Below, piece by piece: positions 39,713 to 49,406 of a DNA stretch of 56,666 nucleotides. The notes beneath the pieces are model-generated. The model saw only the letters and a program-made list of their open reading frames with translations, was not told the DNA's origin and searched no databases. Source of the stretch: Prochlorococcus sp. AG-402-M23 (GTDB taxonomy: Bacteria; Cyanobacteriota; Cyanobacteriia; PCC-6307; Cyanobiaceae); NCBI GenBank assembly GCA_003216575.1, contig QCIR01000010.1, positions 1-56,666 on the forward strand. Direction: 5' to 3'. The position numbers were made by a program, and so were the translations under genes. How positions within the stretch are numbered: the first letter of the stretch is position 1; each line of letters starts with the position of its first letter.

Positions 39713-39832
39713 TTAGTTAAAGAAGTAGCTGGAAAAAAGAATTCCCATTACAAAAACAAGTAAGAGTCCAAGATAAAGACTTGTTCGGTTTAATTCAACC
39801 GGAACCTTATTTGGATTTGGATTGACTTGCAT
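39713..39832 (-). CDS. psbL: photosystem II reaction centre protein L
   Basis: A 39-residue PSII subunit near QA. The minus-strand translation from ATG 39832 begins [20 protein letters not shown]. One membrane helix ([18 protein letters not shown]) follows, ending in N and then TAA at 39713-39715. It lies 11 bp upstream of psbJ. Only 29 bp separate it from the psbE stop, where psbF would normally lie. Confidence 0.95.
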
Positions 39833-39861
39833 GGATAAAAAAGCAATCAGATGAAATTGGG

Positions 39862-40110
39862 TTATTTCAGACGTGTATCTAGTTCAGCCTTGGAATCAAA
39901 GCGCTGTACTACAACAGGAGCTTTGCTTTCTCCAGCCTGAAAATACGTATCTGGTCTAGGAGTTCCAAAAGCGTCATAGGCAAGCCCAGAAGACACAAAT
40001 AGAAATCCTGCCACGAAGATCGCAGGAAGTGCCACAGCATGGATGATCCAATAGCGGACACTAGTAATGATCTCAAAAAACGGGCGTTCCCCGGTAGAGC
40101 CGGCAGCCAT
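39862..40110 (-). CDS. psbE: cytochrome b559 alpha subunit
   Basis: The larger of the two cytochrome b559 chains of PSII. 82 residues, complete: [20 protein letters not shown] carries the haem-ligand His (H24) in its single helix, and the lumenal tail includes [14 protein letters not shown] and ends [13 protein letters not shown]. It follows ycf48 by about 107 bp. Haem binding also needs the His of PsbF, which is missing from this operon. Confidence 0.96.
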
Positions 40111-40217
40111 AGCCTCACTTAATCAGCTCAGTGATCTTATCAAGCGAAATCAAAAGAATGGATCTCTGTTGCAAGGTGGTTACACAGAGTCATGGAAATA
40201 TTCAAAAATTGATTATT

Positions 40218-41234
40218 TCAGCCCTGCCATCTCAATAAATTCCCCCTTTCTCCAAAGACAAATCCTTTAGTACTGCCAGTATTAAAATTGTCCATAAATA
40301 GAATTCTTATGAAATTTGTCGGAACAGAATCACCAACTGGGTCTTGTTTCCAAGTTTTACCAGCATCATTACTTACTAATAAAGTTCCATTGCCTCCAGC
40401 TGCCCAAATTGACTCAGCAGGGCCCCAAACAAGATCTTGATAGTTATATCCGTTTACGATTGGGATTATGGGCTTAGACCAAGAGTCGATATCTTTAGAA
40501 TCTGCGTTAAATCGAATCTCTGCTCCCCTTGAAAGCATCCACAAATCACCATTTGGTTGCTCACCCACACTTTGGACTCTCTTGCTGCTTGCTCTTTGAT
40601 GAGGGATCCAAGTCTCCTGATCAGGATTTAGAACAGAGAAAAAATTACCAAGACTGCTAACACTTATATATCCTCCATTATTTGTACGTCTCAATTCTCT
40701 TATGCCTCCTGATCCAGAAGTATCAACTACTAATGCTTCCCAATTTATTCCGCCATCTGTTGTTTTATAAATTGCTCCTGCAGTAGTGGCTAATTCAGCA
40801 GAATCGGAGTCAATTGTTGTTATCAAATATGGATCTCCAGGCAACTTATTTCCAAGATCAAGACGAATCCAGTTTTTACCTCCATCTGTTGTATGAAGAA
40901 TCAATCCTGGTTGTCCTGCAATCCAACCTTCTTGCTCTTTAAAATCAATACTTATAAAACGAAAATTCCCCTCGCTTGGGATATCCAAATTTCTTTCATT
41001 CCAAGTAATTCCTCCATCATTTGTCTCTAAAATCAACCTATCTGTTCCAACTAGAAAACCATTTTTATCATCTACAAAATCAATATCTAATGGATTTGCT
41101 GCGGTATCTAGGTCAACCTGAGACCATGGACTTGATGTCCCCATATCAGCATTGCTAACCGTGCATCCGCTTAGAGCTACTCCAACTATTAAGACAAAGC
41201 TCAAATTAATGAGATTAGAAAACAAGCGTTTCAT
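40218..41234 (-). CDS. ycf48: photosystem II assembly/stability factor Ycf48 (HCF136)
   Basis: A lumenal beta-propeller that helps insert pD1 and assemble the PSII reaction centre. 338 residues. The N-terminus is a lipoprotein signal with lipobox ALSGC (Cys at 24). Repeated BNR-like blades contain GGITWNER, DGGKNWIRL, DGGINWEAL and DAGKTWKQD. It lies directly upstream of psbE and overlaps the rubredoxin stop by 4 bp, the conserved rubredoxin-ycf48-psbE order linked to PSII assembly. Confidence 0.95.
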   Translation of the reverse strand: MKRLFSNLINLSFVLIVGVALSGCTVSNADMGTSSPWSQVDLDTAANPLDIDFVDDKNGFLVGTDRLILETNDGGITWNERNLDIPSEGNFRFISIDFKEQEGWIAGQPGLILHTTDGGKNWIRLDLGNKLPGDPYLITTIDSDSAELATTAGAIYKTTDGGINWEALVVDTSGSGGIRELRRTNNGGYISVSSLGNFFSVLNPDQETWIPHQRASSKRVQSVGEQPNGDLWMLSRGAEIRFNADSKDIDSWSKPIIPIVNGYNYQDLVWGPAESIWAAGGNGTLLVSNDAGKTWKQDPVGDSVPTNFIRILFMDNFNTGSTKGFVFGERGNLLRWQG

Positions 41235-41680
41235 TTCAAAGAATAAAGAGAGAGAAAACAGGCAGCGGCTAAGGCCAGACTTCCAAAAATAAGTACATTT
41301 TTCTGGCCTGAAGGAAGTTTATTAAATCCAAAGCCATATGTAAGGTTTTCTTCAAATCCACTAGGCTTTGATTTAGGTCCAATATCCTTATATCCTCCAA
41401 ATCCTACTCGACAGACTGGACATCTAAACTTTTCTCTATCTATATCTAGGAATGCAGTCCCTGGTTGAATATTGAGCTTTTTTATACCCTCTTGCGGATC
41501 GTAAATAAAACCACAACCCATGCACTCGAAGCGATTTAATTTGGGATCGAATTCCTCGGTGGAATTTTTTAGTTCCAATGAAATGACTGGATTTTGTTTT
41601 TCGTCAGAATTGAAATCTTCGAAAGGATTTGATTTGTTTTTTTTGTCTTCAATCACAGTTTTCTCTTTCACACATAACAA
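41231..41680 (-). CDS. rub: membrane-anchored rubredoxin (RubA)
   Basis: 149 residues: an acidic, probably disordered N-terminus of about 50 residues, then a rubredoxin domain with the two iron-binding CxxC pairs ([11 protein letters not shown] and [12 protein letters not shown]). A linker and one C-terminal membrane helix ([16 protein letters not shown]) follow. In cyanobacteria this protein is required for PSII reaction-centre biogenesis, fitting its coupling to ycf48 (ATGA overlap) and psbE. The start is a non-ATG codon: TTG 41680 or GTG 41671. Divergent from ndhC with 60 bp between. Confidence 0.9.
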   Translation of the reverse strand: MLCVKEKTVIEDKKNKSNPFEDFNSDEKQNPVISLELKNSTEEFDPKLNRFECMGCGFIYDPQEGIKKLNIQPGTAFLDIDREKFRCPVCRVGFGGYKDIGPKSKPSGFEENLTYGFGFNKLPSGQKNVLIFGSLALAAACFLSLYSLK

Positions 41681-41740
41681 CTCTATGGCACTAATCTAGA
41701 AAATGACTGTCAGACTGATATTGAAATCAGTAATTCATTC

Positions 41741-42103
41741 ATGTTTTCCCTTCAGGGCTATGAGTATTTTTTAGGATTTCTTCTTATTTCTGGAGCCGTT
41801 CCTATTCTTGCTCTTACTACTAACAAACTCATAGCCCCTAAAAGCAAGGCAGGAGAAAGACAACTGACCTATGAATCAGGAATGGAGCCTATTGGGGGGG
41901 CTTGGATCCAATTCAATATTCGTTACTATATGTTTGCTCTTGTTTTCGTTATCTTTGATGTAGAAACGGTTTTCCTTTACCCATGGGCTGTTGCATTTCA
42001 CAAACTTGGATTATTAGCATTCATCGAGGCACTTGTTTTTATCACAATATTGGTTATGGCATTAGCATATGCATGGAGAAAAGGTGCACTTGAATGGAGT
42101 TAA
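41741..42103 (+). CDS. ndhC: NAD(P)H-quinone oxidoreductase subunit 3
   Basis: A membrane-arm subunit of cyanobacterial NDH-1 (NuoA homologue) near the quinone-site junction. 120 residues with three membrane helices. The conserved loop [17 protein letters not shown] and the second-helix segment [19 protein letters not shown] are diagnostic. Its end overlaps the ndhK start by 10 bp. Confidence 0.96.
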   Translation: MFSLQGYEYFLGFLLISGAVPILALTTNKLIAPKSKAGERQLTYESGMEPIGGAWIQFNIRYYMFALVFVIFDVETVFLYPWAVAFHKLGLLAFIEALVFITILVMALAYAWRKGALEWS

Positions 42104-42843
42104 AACCCTTGAATAAGCCTCCCTTATCCGAAACCGTAAGAGGTCTTAGAGAGGCCACTTGCGGTCCTGTAGCTGCTCCAGCAGTAACAAATGATTTAAG
42201 CGAAAATATAATTCTCACAAGTCTCGAAGATCTTCACAACTGGGCAAGATTAAGCAGTCTATGGCCTCTTCTTTATGGGACAGCCTGTTGTTTTATTGAA
42301 TTTGCGGCTTTAATTGGATCTAGATTTGATTTTGATAGATTTGGATTAGTACCTAGAAGTTCTCCCAGGCAGGCAGACCTGCTGATTGTTGCTGGAACTG
42401 TCACCATGAAAATGGCCCCTGCTCTAGTTAGACTTTATGAGCAGATGCCAGATCCAAAATACGTAATTGCCATGGGAGCTTGCACTATTACTGGTGGTAT
42501 GTTCAGTGCAGATTCGACAACAGCAGTCAGAGGTGTTGACAAATTAATACCAGTTGATCTTTATCTACCTGGATGCCCTCCAAGACCAGAAGCCATCTTT
42601 GATGCTGTCATTAAATTAAGAAAAAAAGTTGCAAACGAATCAATATCAGAAAGGTCAAAGATTACTCAGACTCATAGGTATTTAACTATTCCTCATAAAT
42701 TGAAAAGAGTTGATTCTAAAGTTAATGGACAATATTTAAATGCAAAAACACAATTACTTGCTTTGAATCCATCCTTATCTGAAAAATTTGACCAATCAAT
42801 AAAAGAAGTTCAAAAGATATCTGAAGAACTTTCAAATAACTAA
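42094..42843 (+). CDS. ndhK: NAD(P)H-quinone oxidoreductase subunit K
   Basis: Carries the terminal N2 [4Fe-4S] cluster that passes electrons to plastoquinone (NuoB homologue). 249 residues. Cysteine ligands are in [23 protein letters not shown] and [11 protein letters not shown]. The start overlaps ndhC by 10 bp. The C-terminal tail of about 80 residues after the Cys motifs is longer than in E. coli NuoB, as usual in this lineage. Its partner subunit NdhH is broken elsewhere in this window. Confidence 0.96.
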   Translation: MELKPLNKPPLSETVRGLREATCGPVAAPAVTNDLSENIILTSLEDLHNWARLSSLWPLLYGTACCFIEFAALIGSRFDFDRFGLVPRSSPRQADLLIVAGTVTMKMAPALVRLYEQMPDPKYVIAMGACTITGGMFSADSTTAVRGVDKLIPVDLYLPGCPPRPEAIFDAVIKLRKKVANESISERSKITQTHRYLTIPHKLKRVDSKVNGQYLNAKTQLLALNPSLSEKFDQSIKEVQKISEELSNN

Positions 42844-42860
42844 AACTCATTTAAAAACAA

Positions 42861-43382
42861 ATGACCAACGAATCTGAGTTTGTATTAAAGGAAGAAAGCT
42901 CGAGCCCGATAAGCGAATGGCTTTCTAAAAATGGATTTAAAAATACACCTCTCCAAAAAGATCACTTAGGTATTGAAGTCATTAAAGTCAATCCTCAAAA
43001 TCTTTTATCAACAGTTGAAGCATTGAAAAATGCTGGTTTTAATTACCTTCAATGTCAAGGTGGATATGATGAAGGTCCTGGTTTAAATATTGTTTGTTTT
43101 TATAATTTAATAGAAATGAGTGAATTCAAAAAAGATCTTTCCCCTCGTGAAATAAGATTAAAAGTTTTCCTTAATCGAGATGGAGACTTAACTGTTCCCA
43201 GCTTATACAGCCTTTTCAGAGGGGCCGATTGGCAAGAAAGAGAAACATTCGATATGTATGGTGTGAATTTCACAGGGCATCCACATCCAAAAAGACTTTT
43301 AATGCCTGAAGATTGGAAAGGATGGCCACTTAGGAAGGATTACGTTCAGCCAGATTTTTATGAAATGCAGGATGCATATTGA
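42861..43382 (+). CDS. ndhJ: NAD(P)H-quinone oxidoreductase subunit J
   Basis: A hydrophilic-arm subunit of NDH-1 (NuoC homologue). 173 residues with [27 protein letters not shown] and the C-terminal [22 protein letters not shown] typical of the family. Third gene of the ndhC-K-J operon, 17 bp after ndhK. It directly abuts the convergent YvcK-like gene. Confidence 0.95.
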   Translation: MTNESEFVLKEESSSPISEWLSKNGFKNTPLQKDHLGIEVIKVNPQNLLSTVEALKNAGFNYLQCQGGYDEGPGLNIVCFYNLIEMSEFKKDLSPREIRLKVFLNRDGDLTVPSLYSLFRGADWQERETFDMYGVNFTGHPHPKRLLMPEDWKGWPLRKDYVQPDFYEMQDAY

Positions 43383-44822
43383 TTATTTGCCTCTTTTATA
43401 TCTCCTATAAAATCTCATTATTGCTAAAGCAAGACTTCTAGGATCATGTCTCAAAGTTGGAGTAGCTTTTGAGCCCTGAAGTGAAGCTTGATAAACATTA
43501 TAGCCTCTAGATAAAAGATCATCTTTATTACATACAACTGGTTCAGCTCCTTTTGATTTGTAGTAATCAACCAATGGGGAAGGTTCTAACTCATCTTGAG
43601 CAAGTATTGAATTAAATATTTTCCTAGTGATTCCTCTTGAAGCTAATTGAGCCTCAATAGCCCTAACGTGCCCAGTCACATCAAGGCCATCTGTCTCTCC
43701 TGGCTGAGTCATCAAATTACATATGTACAATTTAGGAGCTTTGCTTTTCTCGATTTCTGCAACTATTTCAGGGACTAGCAAATTTGGAAGAATAGAAGTG
43801 TATAAGCTTCCTGGCCCTATTAGAATAATTTCTGCATTCCTTATAGCCTCTAGAGCTCTTGGCAACGCTGGGGGATGAGGCGGATAGCAACCGATTCTGA
43901 TTATTGGAAGTTGAGCCTTACCAATAGCTGATTCTCCATCTATTCGGTCACCATTTTCAAGTTCAGCCCACAACCGAACATCTACATTAGTTGCAGGTAC
44001 AACTTGACCCTGAACAGCAAGGACTCGACTTGAAGCAGTAATTGCTGTCTCTAAGCTTCCTGTTATTGCAGTTAATGCAGAAAGAAAAAGGTTGCCAAAA
44101 CTATGTCCTTCAAGACCACTTCCTGAAGAGAAACGATACTGAAAAAGGCCTTTTATAAGTGGCTCTTCAGTTGCTAAAGCTGCTAGACAATTTCTTATGT
44201 CTCCTGGAGGCTGAACGCCCAGCTCTCTCCTAAGAACTCCGCTGCTTCCACCATCATCTGCAACAGTAACTACTGCTGTGATTCGACTGCTATATCTTTT
44301 TAGACCTTTTAACAAAGAAGATAAACCTGTTCCGCCTCCTATCGCAACAATATTTGGACCTCTATTTAATTTTTGTTTAGCTCTAAGTGCATCAACTAAG
44401 AAAGTATCTTTCTTTGTACCTAAAGCCTGCTTGATTGATTCAAAACTTCTTCCTTGACCCCAAATCAATAAAGATATTCCTATAAAAAAGACTATTGGAC
44501 CAGAAATATTTCTAGGTAAAAAAGTAGTTATGAATCCTAAAAACCAGAAAAGTATTTCAACAACCCAATAAATTGGTCTTAGATCAGCCCAAATAGAGGC
44601 TCCGATTAAAGCAATTAACAATCCCAATCCAGATGTCATCATCCACCTTTTTACTACTAGACCTGGCAATAGCCATCTAATAGCTCTTTTAAATCTCGAA
44701 GAAAGTTGAAAAGACAAACTCGCGAAAAAGCTTTTTCGAGAGTTTGATCTTCTTAATTTTCTTTTTCTGCTTTTTTTCAATGGATTCAAGTTAGAGAAAA
44801 TTTCTACAAAAGGACTAAACAA
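43383..44822 (-). CDS. YvcK/CofD-like nucleotide-sugar-binding regulator
   Basis: 479 residues. The N-terminal 140 residues are basic, then hydrophobic with two to three membrane helices. The rest is a CofD/YvcK fold: VAIGGGTGLSSLLKGLKRYSS, VTVADDGGSSGVLRRELGVQPPGDIRNCL, GHSFGNLFLSALT and IGPGSLYTSILPNL. YvcK (GlmR) in Bacillus binds UDP-GlcNAc and controls cell-wall precursor flux and gluconeogenic growth. Here the membrane-anchored version is typical of cyanobacteria. True CofD (F420 synthesis) is less likely because of length and motif spacing. Function inferred. Confidence 0.85.
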   Translation of the reverse strand: MFSPFVEIFSNLNPLKKSRKRKLRRSNSRKSFFASLSFQLSSRFKRAIRWLLPGLVVKRWMMTSGLGLLIALIGASIWADLRPIYWVVEILFWFLGFITTFLPRNISGPIVFFIGISLLIWGQGRSFESIKQALGTKKDTFLVDALRAKQKLNRGPNIVAIGGGTGLSSLLKGLKRYSSRITAVVTVADDGGSSGVLRRELGVQPPGDIRNCLAALATEEPLIKGLFQYRFSSGSGLEGHSFGNLFLSALTAITGSLETAITASSRVLAVQGQVVPATNVDVRLWAELENGDRIDGESAIGKAQLPIIRIGCYPPHPPALPRALEAIRNAEIILIGPGSLYTSILPNLLVPEIVAEIEKSKAPKLYICNLMTQPGETDGLDVTGHVRAIEAQLASRGITRKIFNSILAQDELEPSPLVDYYKSKGAEPVVCNKDDLLSRGYNVYQASLQGSKATPTLRHDPRSLALAIMRFYRRYKRGK

Positions 44823-44906
44823 TTAATTCATAAAAACTCTAATTAAACTTCCCAATTGAGACATCTCATACAAAATGAGATTAGTAAGCAAACATTAGGA
44901 GAGTGT

Positions 44907-45692
44907 GTGTCAAAAAAAACTCATGTCATGTGGATGAAAGATCTCAGTGTTGTTCTGGGTTCAAATAAAGTTCTCAATGAAGTAAATCTTGGAATGAATG
45001 CAGGAGAGAGGCTCGCGATCGTGGGTCCATCTGGATCAGGTAAGTCAACAATACTTCGCCTGCTGGCAGGTTTACTGTTGCCCTCTAAAGGAAGCCTGCA
45101 AATATCAGGTATTGAGCAAAAATATTTAAGACTTGATCAAAACGACCCCCCCGATGTGAGATTGGTTTTTCAAAACCCCGCCTTATTAGCATCACTAACA
45201 GTCAAACAGAATGTAGGGTTTTTGCTTGAAAAACAGAAAATCTATTCTGAGGAGATTATTCATGAAAAAGTCATAAATTGCTTGCAGCAAGTTGGCTTGT
45301 ACGATGTCGCAGAAAAATTTCCAAATCAACTTAGTGGCGGGATGCAAAAAAGAGTAAGTTTTGCTAGAGCCTTAATTAGTGACTCTAAAAAAGAAATTGG
45401 TTCAATACCTTTGCTTCTTTATGACGAACCAACTGCGGGATTAGATCCAATTGCATGTACCCGAATTGAAGATCTAATAATTAGAACAACTGATGTAGCA
45501 GAAGGCTGTTCCATAGTAGTAAGTCATGTTTCAAGTACAATTGAAAGGACAGCTAACAGAGTTATTTTGCTTTATGACGGTAAGTTTCAATGGGATGGAT
45601 CTATAGATCAATTTAAAGAAAGTGAAAATTCTTATGTAAAACAATTTCGCACAGGTAATCTTCAGGGACCTATGCAACCAGAGGACTTATAA
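44907..45692 (+). CDS. mlaF: ABC transporter ATP-binding protein, MlaF/TGD3-type lipid transport
   Basis: The ATPase of an MCE-type lipid transport system. Walker A is GPSGSGKST, signature LSGGMQKRVSFARAL, Walker B LLLYDEPTAGLDP, and the H-loop VVSHVSS. I place the start at GTG 44907 because AGGAGAG (44897-44903) lies just upstream and SKKTHVMWMKDLSVV then begins the domain; a TTG at 44856 gives a longer form. It is 4 bp upstream of the MCE-domain gene. The matching MlaE-like permease is not in this window. Plant and cyanobacterial relatives move lipids to the thylakoid or between membranes. Confidence 0.85.
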   Translation: MSKKTHVMWMKDLSVVLGSNKVLNEVNLGMNAGERLAIVGPSGSGKSTILRLLAGLLLPSKGSLQISGIEQKYLRLDQNDPPDVRLVFQNPALLASLTVKQNVGFLLEKQKIYSEEIIHEKVINCLQQVGLYDVAEKFPNQLSGGMQKRVSFARALISDSKKEIGSIPLLLYDEPTAGLDPIACTRIEDLIIRTTDVAEGCSIVVSHVSSTIERTANRVILLYDGKFQWDGSIDQFKESENSYVKQFRTGNLQGPMQPEDL

Positions 45693-45696
45693 ATTT

Positions 45697-46542
45697 ATGC
45701 GCAGAAGTTTACGTGATGCATTTGTTGGGTTTTCACTTCTAGGTGGAGTAATTATCTTTTCAGGAGCAATGCTTTGGTTGAGAGATTATCGATTAGGTTC
45801 CAAGACCTGGGAGATATCTGCAAATTTTAAGGATGCAAGTGGTCTTGCAAAAATGTCCCCCGTTACTTATCGGGGCATAATTGTAGGCTCAGTGAAAAAG
45901 ATAAATTTCACACCAAATTCTGTTGAAACTAAAATCAAATTAAACAATAATAATCTAATTTTAACAAAACCTGTAATAGCTAAAATAGTTACAAGCTCAG
46001 TACTTGGAGGAGATGCTCAATTATCCCTAATCTCTTTAGGTGAACCCTTACAAAAGAACAAACTATTTAAATTAGATAAAGATTGTCCTAGCAAAAAAAT
46101 ATTATGTAGTGGAGATCAAGTCAAAGGTGTAGAAATGGTTAGCATATCAACCTTAACAGAGGGATTAGATGGAATCATTGATCAAGCCGATAAACAAGCA
46201 ATAGTAGAAAAAGTATCAGAATCTATTAAACAATTTGATAGGACTCAAGCAAATCTTGACGAGCTTGTAATGTTATCTAAATCTGAACTTATAAGAGCAA
46301 AACCTATAATTACTGAACTTACCAAGGCTTCATTTCATTTAAGAAATATTCTTGAAAGCCTAGACAATCCAAATACCATTAAGGATTTACAAGAACTTGC
46401 ATCAACATCTAATTCTCTAACAAAGAAAATTGATCAAATGAGTTCAGAGATGGGAAACATTATGGAAGACAAAGAACTTATTAATGCCTTAAAAAGGGTA
46501 ACTATAGGTTTGAGTAAATTATTTGATGATATATATCCTTAA
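45697..46542 (+). CDS. mlaD: MCE/MlaD domain lipid-binding protein
   Basis: 281 residues: an N-terminal membrane anchor (AFVGFSLLGGVIIFSGAMLWL), then an MCE domain beginning WEISANFKDASGLAKMSPVTYRGIIVGSVKKINF. A long helical, amphipathic C-terminal region of about 120 residues could form a tunnel or coiled-coil assembly. It follows the ATPase gene by 4 bp, matching the TGD2/TGD3 arrangement of chloroplast lipid import. Substrate unknown. Confidence 0.87.
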   Translation: MRRSLRDAFVGFSLLGGVIIFSGAMLWLRDYRLGSKTWEISANFKDASGLAKMSPVTYRGIIVGSVKKINFTPNSVETKIKLNNNNLILTKPVIAKIVTSSVLGGDAQLSLISLGEPLQKNKLFKLDKDCPSKKILCSGDQVKGVEMVSISTLTEGLDGIIDQADKQAIVEKVSESIKQFDRTQANLDELVMLSKSELIRAKPIITELTKASFHLRNILESLDNPNTIKDLQELASTSNSLTKKIDQMSSEMGNIMEDKELINALKRVTIGLSKLFDDIYP

Positions 46543-46554
46543 AAAACAAAGAAT

Positions 46555-48708
46555 TCAAGTTACGCTATTTATTGCTTCCATTGCAATTGAAGCGATAGCT
46601 TGATCACTTGCTTTTGGTAATTGAACATACTTACCTCCAGACACCTCAGCTAAATCTTTACCCATACCACTCGCAATAAACTTTCTTTCTGTATCAATTA
46701 CAAGCAATTTAATACCCAGTGAGCGATAACGTGCTGCAACATCTAGAACTTCTTGCTTCAAATCTGTAGGTTCTTCTCCCTCAAGAACTGGTTGACCTAA
46801 TGAAGTGCTTAAAGGAACGTTCCCTCTACCATCAGTAATAGCTACTACAACTACCTGGCCTAAATCTCCTGTGGCCAGAGCATTTGCTCCTACTCTTGCA
46901 GCCTGAGTTAAACCATGAGCAAGTGGAGATCCACCGCCACATGGCATTGCTTCCAGTCTTCTTTTTGCAGCAGTTATTGATCTTGTAGGCGGAAGCAAAA
47001 CTTCTGCCTGATCTCCTCGGAAAGGAATAAGAGAAACTTCATCTCTGTTTTCATATGCTTCAGTTAGCAATCTAATAACAGCACCTTTTGCACTTTGCAT
47101 TCTGTTTAGAGCCATGGAACCACTTGCATCAACCAGGAAAATTACTAATGCACCTGCTTTACGTTGCAGCAATTTTGCTCGCAAATCTGCTTCCTCAACA
47201 ATAACTTTTCTATTAGGCTCTCTCTCTCTTCTAGCTTTTTGATAAGGGGCTGCAGCTCTTAAGGTTGCATCCACTGCAATTCTCCTAACAGGACCTCTTG
47301 GAAGAATTGGTTTTACGTATCTACCTCGGTTATCACTTAAAACAGCTGATCGACTTCCGCTATTACCACTCTTTGATTTAGCAGATGCAAAAAGCAATAA
47401 ATCTGGATCCACAGCACATGCTTCTGGATCAAGCATAAATTCCTCGGGGATAGGAGGAGATGATTCTTGATCTTGATCCTCTTCTTGATCCTCCTCTTGA
47501 TCCTCTTCTTGATCATTATTGTCCTCAGTGTCTTCAGGAGGAGGAGGGGGTGGCTGTTGATCTTCTGGCGCTGGAGGCTCCATATCCTCTTCCGAAGGTA
47601 TTTGCATAGCCCTAGGAGCGATTACAAGTCTTACTGCAGCCTTTAAATCTTCTGCATCGACTGAATCTCTACCGCATAAAGCAGCATGAGCCTTTGAAAC
47701 TCTTACTGCATAAAGTTCTGACCTATGGCCTTCTACACCTCCTCGAATGGCTTCTAAAACTAAGTATTCAATTTGATCCTGACTAATTTGAACATCTGGA
47801 AGCCATTGCCTTGCTAAAAGTAATTGCGTAGATAAAGATTCTGTTTCTTCTGACCATTTCTTAGAAAAAGCTTCACTAGATTGACCATGAGAAATTGCAG
47901 ATTGAGTTATTTCTACTCTTTGTTCATTTGTAATTAATTGATCAGCAGACAACACAATTGCAAATCTGTCTAAAAGATGGTCCCTTAATGCTCCCTCTTC
48001 GGGGTTGTAAGTAGCAATCAACAAAGGACGGCATGGGTGACTTAGGCTCAATCCTTCTCGCTCTACTCTATTTTCGCCTGCACCTACTGAAGCTAAAAGA
48101 AGATTGACGATACCATCATCCAGCAAATTCAATTCGTCTATGTACAAAACTCCTCTATGAGCTTCAGCTAGTAACCCTGGCTGAAATACTGGCGTTCCGC
48201 TTGATAATGAAGCAGCAACATCAACCGCACCAACAAGCCTATCCTCTGTTACTCCTAATGGAACTTGAATAAAAGGAGCAGAAACAACTTTCTTAGGGAT
48301 ATTTTCTAAGTCATCAATATTTTCCAGACATCCTATATTTTTTGCAAATAGCTTTTTAGTCACATCATCCCACTCCCCTGGGAAAGAAGGATCTAAATTT
48401 CTACCTTGTGGATAAGCAAATGAATCATCATCACCATTATAAATAGTTAATTTTTCTAAATCAATTATTTCAATCGGAGGGAGCAGGGCATGCAAGCCTC
48501 TAGCTAAAACAGATTTACCAGTACCACGACCACCAGCAATTATTACCCCTCCCAAGCCTGGATCAACTGCAGCGAGCATTAAAGCAAGCTTTAAAGTCCC
48601 ATGACCTGTAATTGCAGCCAAGGGGAAAGAACGATTAGCTCTATCCATCACAGCAGTGCCTTTTGAAGCCGAGGGCATATTGTTGTTATTCAATCCACTG
48701 GAAACCAT
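46555..48708 (-). CDS. chlD: magnesium chelatase subunit D
   Basis: Regulatory AAA+/integrin subunit of Mg-chelatase, which inserts Mg into protoporphyrin IX for chlorophyll. The N-terminal AAA+ domain has [17 protein letters not shown] and [16 protein letters not shown] linker rich in Pro and acidic residues follows (about residues 370-410), then a C-terminal von Willebrand A domain with the MIDAS motif [14 protein letters not shown]. The linker contains a 12-bp tandem repeat encoding Asp-Gln-Glu-Glu units. I use ATG 48708; a TTG seven codons upstream extends it to 48729. Divergent from folK. Confidence 0.95.
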   Translation of the reverse strand: MVSSGLNNNNMPSASKGTAVMDRANRSFPLAAITGHGTLKLALMLAAVDPGLGGVIIAGGRGTGKSVLARGLHALLPPIEIIDLEKLTIYNGDDDSFAYPQGRNLDPSFPGEWDDVTKKLFAKNIGCLENIDDLENIPKKVVSAPFIQVPLGVTEDRLVGAVDVAASLSSGTPVFQPGLLAEAHRGVLYIDELNLLDDGIVNLLLASVGAGENRVEREGLSLSHPCRPLLIATYNPEEGALRDHLLDRFAIVLSADQLITNEQRVEITQSAISHGQSSEAFSKKWSEETESLSTQLLLARQWLPDVQISQDQIEYLVLEAIRGGVEGHRSELYAVRVSKAHAALCGRDSVDAEDLKAAVRLVIAPRAMQIPSEEDMEPPAPEDQQPPPPPPEDTEDNNDQEEDQEEDQEEDQDQESSPPIPEEFMLDPEACAVDPDLLLFASAKSKSGNSGSRSAVLSDNRGRYVKPILPRGPVRRIAVDATLRAAAPYQKARREREPNRKVIVEEADLRAKLLQRKAGALVIFLVDASGSMALNRMQSAKGAVIRLLTEAYENRDEVSLIPFRGDQAEVLLPPTRSITAAKRRLEAMPCGGGSPLAHGLTQAARVGANALATGDLGQVVVVAITDGRGNVPLSTSLGQPVLEGEEPTDLKQEVLDVAARYRSLGIKLLVIDTERKFIASGMGKDLAEVSGGKYVQLPKASDQAIASIAMEAINSVT
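47463..47515. repeat. 12-bp tandem repeat inside chlD
   Basis: About four copies of GATCCTCTTCTT (one with CTC in place of TTC) lie in tandem within chlD and encode repeated Asp-Gln-Glu-Glu. In frame, so copy-number change would only lengthen or shorten the acidic linker. Confidence 0.85.
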
Positions 48709-48755
48709 AGGGTTGGATAAATCAAGCAAATTTTTTAAAGTCTTTTAATATTCGC

Positions 48756-49337
48756 ATGACTTATGCAAAACAAAAACCAGAATTGAAACTCGTTATCTCA
48801 ATAGGCGCAAATATCCCTGGCATTCTTGGAGATCCCATAAGAACAATCGCTACCATGAGGCCGGTAATAGAAAAAAGCATAATAGAGTGGAATGCTGCTT
48901 TAAATTATCCAAGAATCGACGATCAAAATATTGATAAGTCTTTATCTTTTCAATGGGCGTCTCTATTTGAGACTGAACCTTTAGGAGGGCCAACTGATCA
49001 ACCAAAATTTATTAATACCGTACTTGTTGTGGAGGGTGAAGATTTTGCCTCATTAACCCCAAATAAAAAAGCAGCTATCTGTTTAATGGAAAAATTTTTA
49101 GAATTAGAAAAAATCGCAGGTAGAGAAAGAGAAAATACTGATATTTTTTGGGGGCCAAGATCTTTTGATATCGACTTTATTTCTTGGGGAGAACTGCAGC
49201 TAAATTCAGAAACTCTTATTTTGCCTCATCCAAGATTGAGTGAAAGAAACTATGTTTTAATTCCGCTTGCAGAAGTGTTATCAAAGGCTCAAGGGGAACC
49301 TAAAAGAATAAATTCTCAAGACATTTGGCCTGAATAA
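48756..49337 (+). CDS. folK: 2-amino-4-hydroxy-6-hydroxymethyldihydropteridine pyrophosphokinase
   Basis: Transfers pyrophosphate from ATP to the pterin in folate synthesis. 193 residues. Motifs: LVISIGANIPGILGDPI, FETEPLGGPTDQPKFINTVL, REREN-TDIFWGPRSFDIDFISWG with the metal-binding Asp pair, and LPHPRLSERNYVLIPLAEV. ATG 48756 is 27 bp from the divergent chlD. Slightly longer than E. coli FolK at the N-terminus. Confidence 0.93.
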   Translation: MTYAKQKPELKLVISIGANIPGILGDPIRTIATMRPVIEKSIIEWNAALNYPRIDDQNIDKSLSFQWASLFETEPLGGPTDQPKFINTVLVVEGEDFASLTPNKKAAICLMEKFLELEKIAGRERENTDIFWGPRSFDIDFISWGELQLNSETLILPHPRLSERNYVLIPLAEVLSKAQGEPKRINSQDIWPE

Positions 49338-49406
49338 AACTCGTAACAAAAATCACCACCCTTTTCTAAAAAAATGAGTCATCCTATATGAATAGAAAAA
49401 CAATGT

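Noticed and set aside
40067-40270. Plus-strand 67-codon frame opposite psbE and ycf48
   Set aside because: It runs antisense through conserved coding sequence of psbE and ycf48 and shows no family motifs. A shadow frame.
46555-48708. chlD acidic low-complexity linker as a sequencing or assembly error
   Set aside because: The repeat keeps the frame, and ChlD proteins normally have a Pro-rich and acidic linker at this place.
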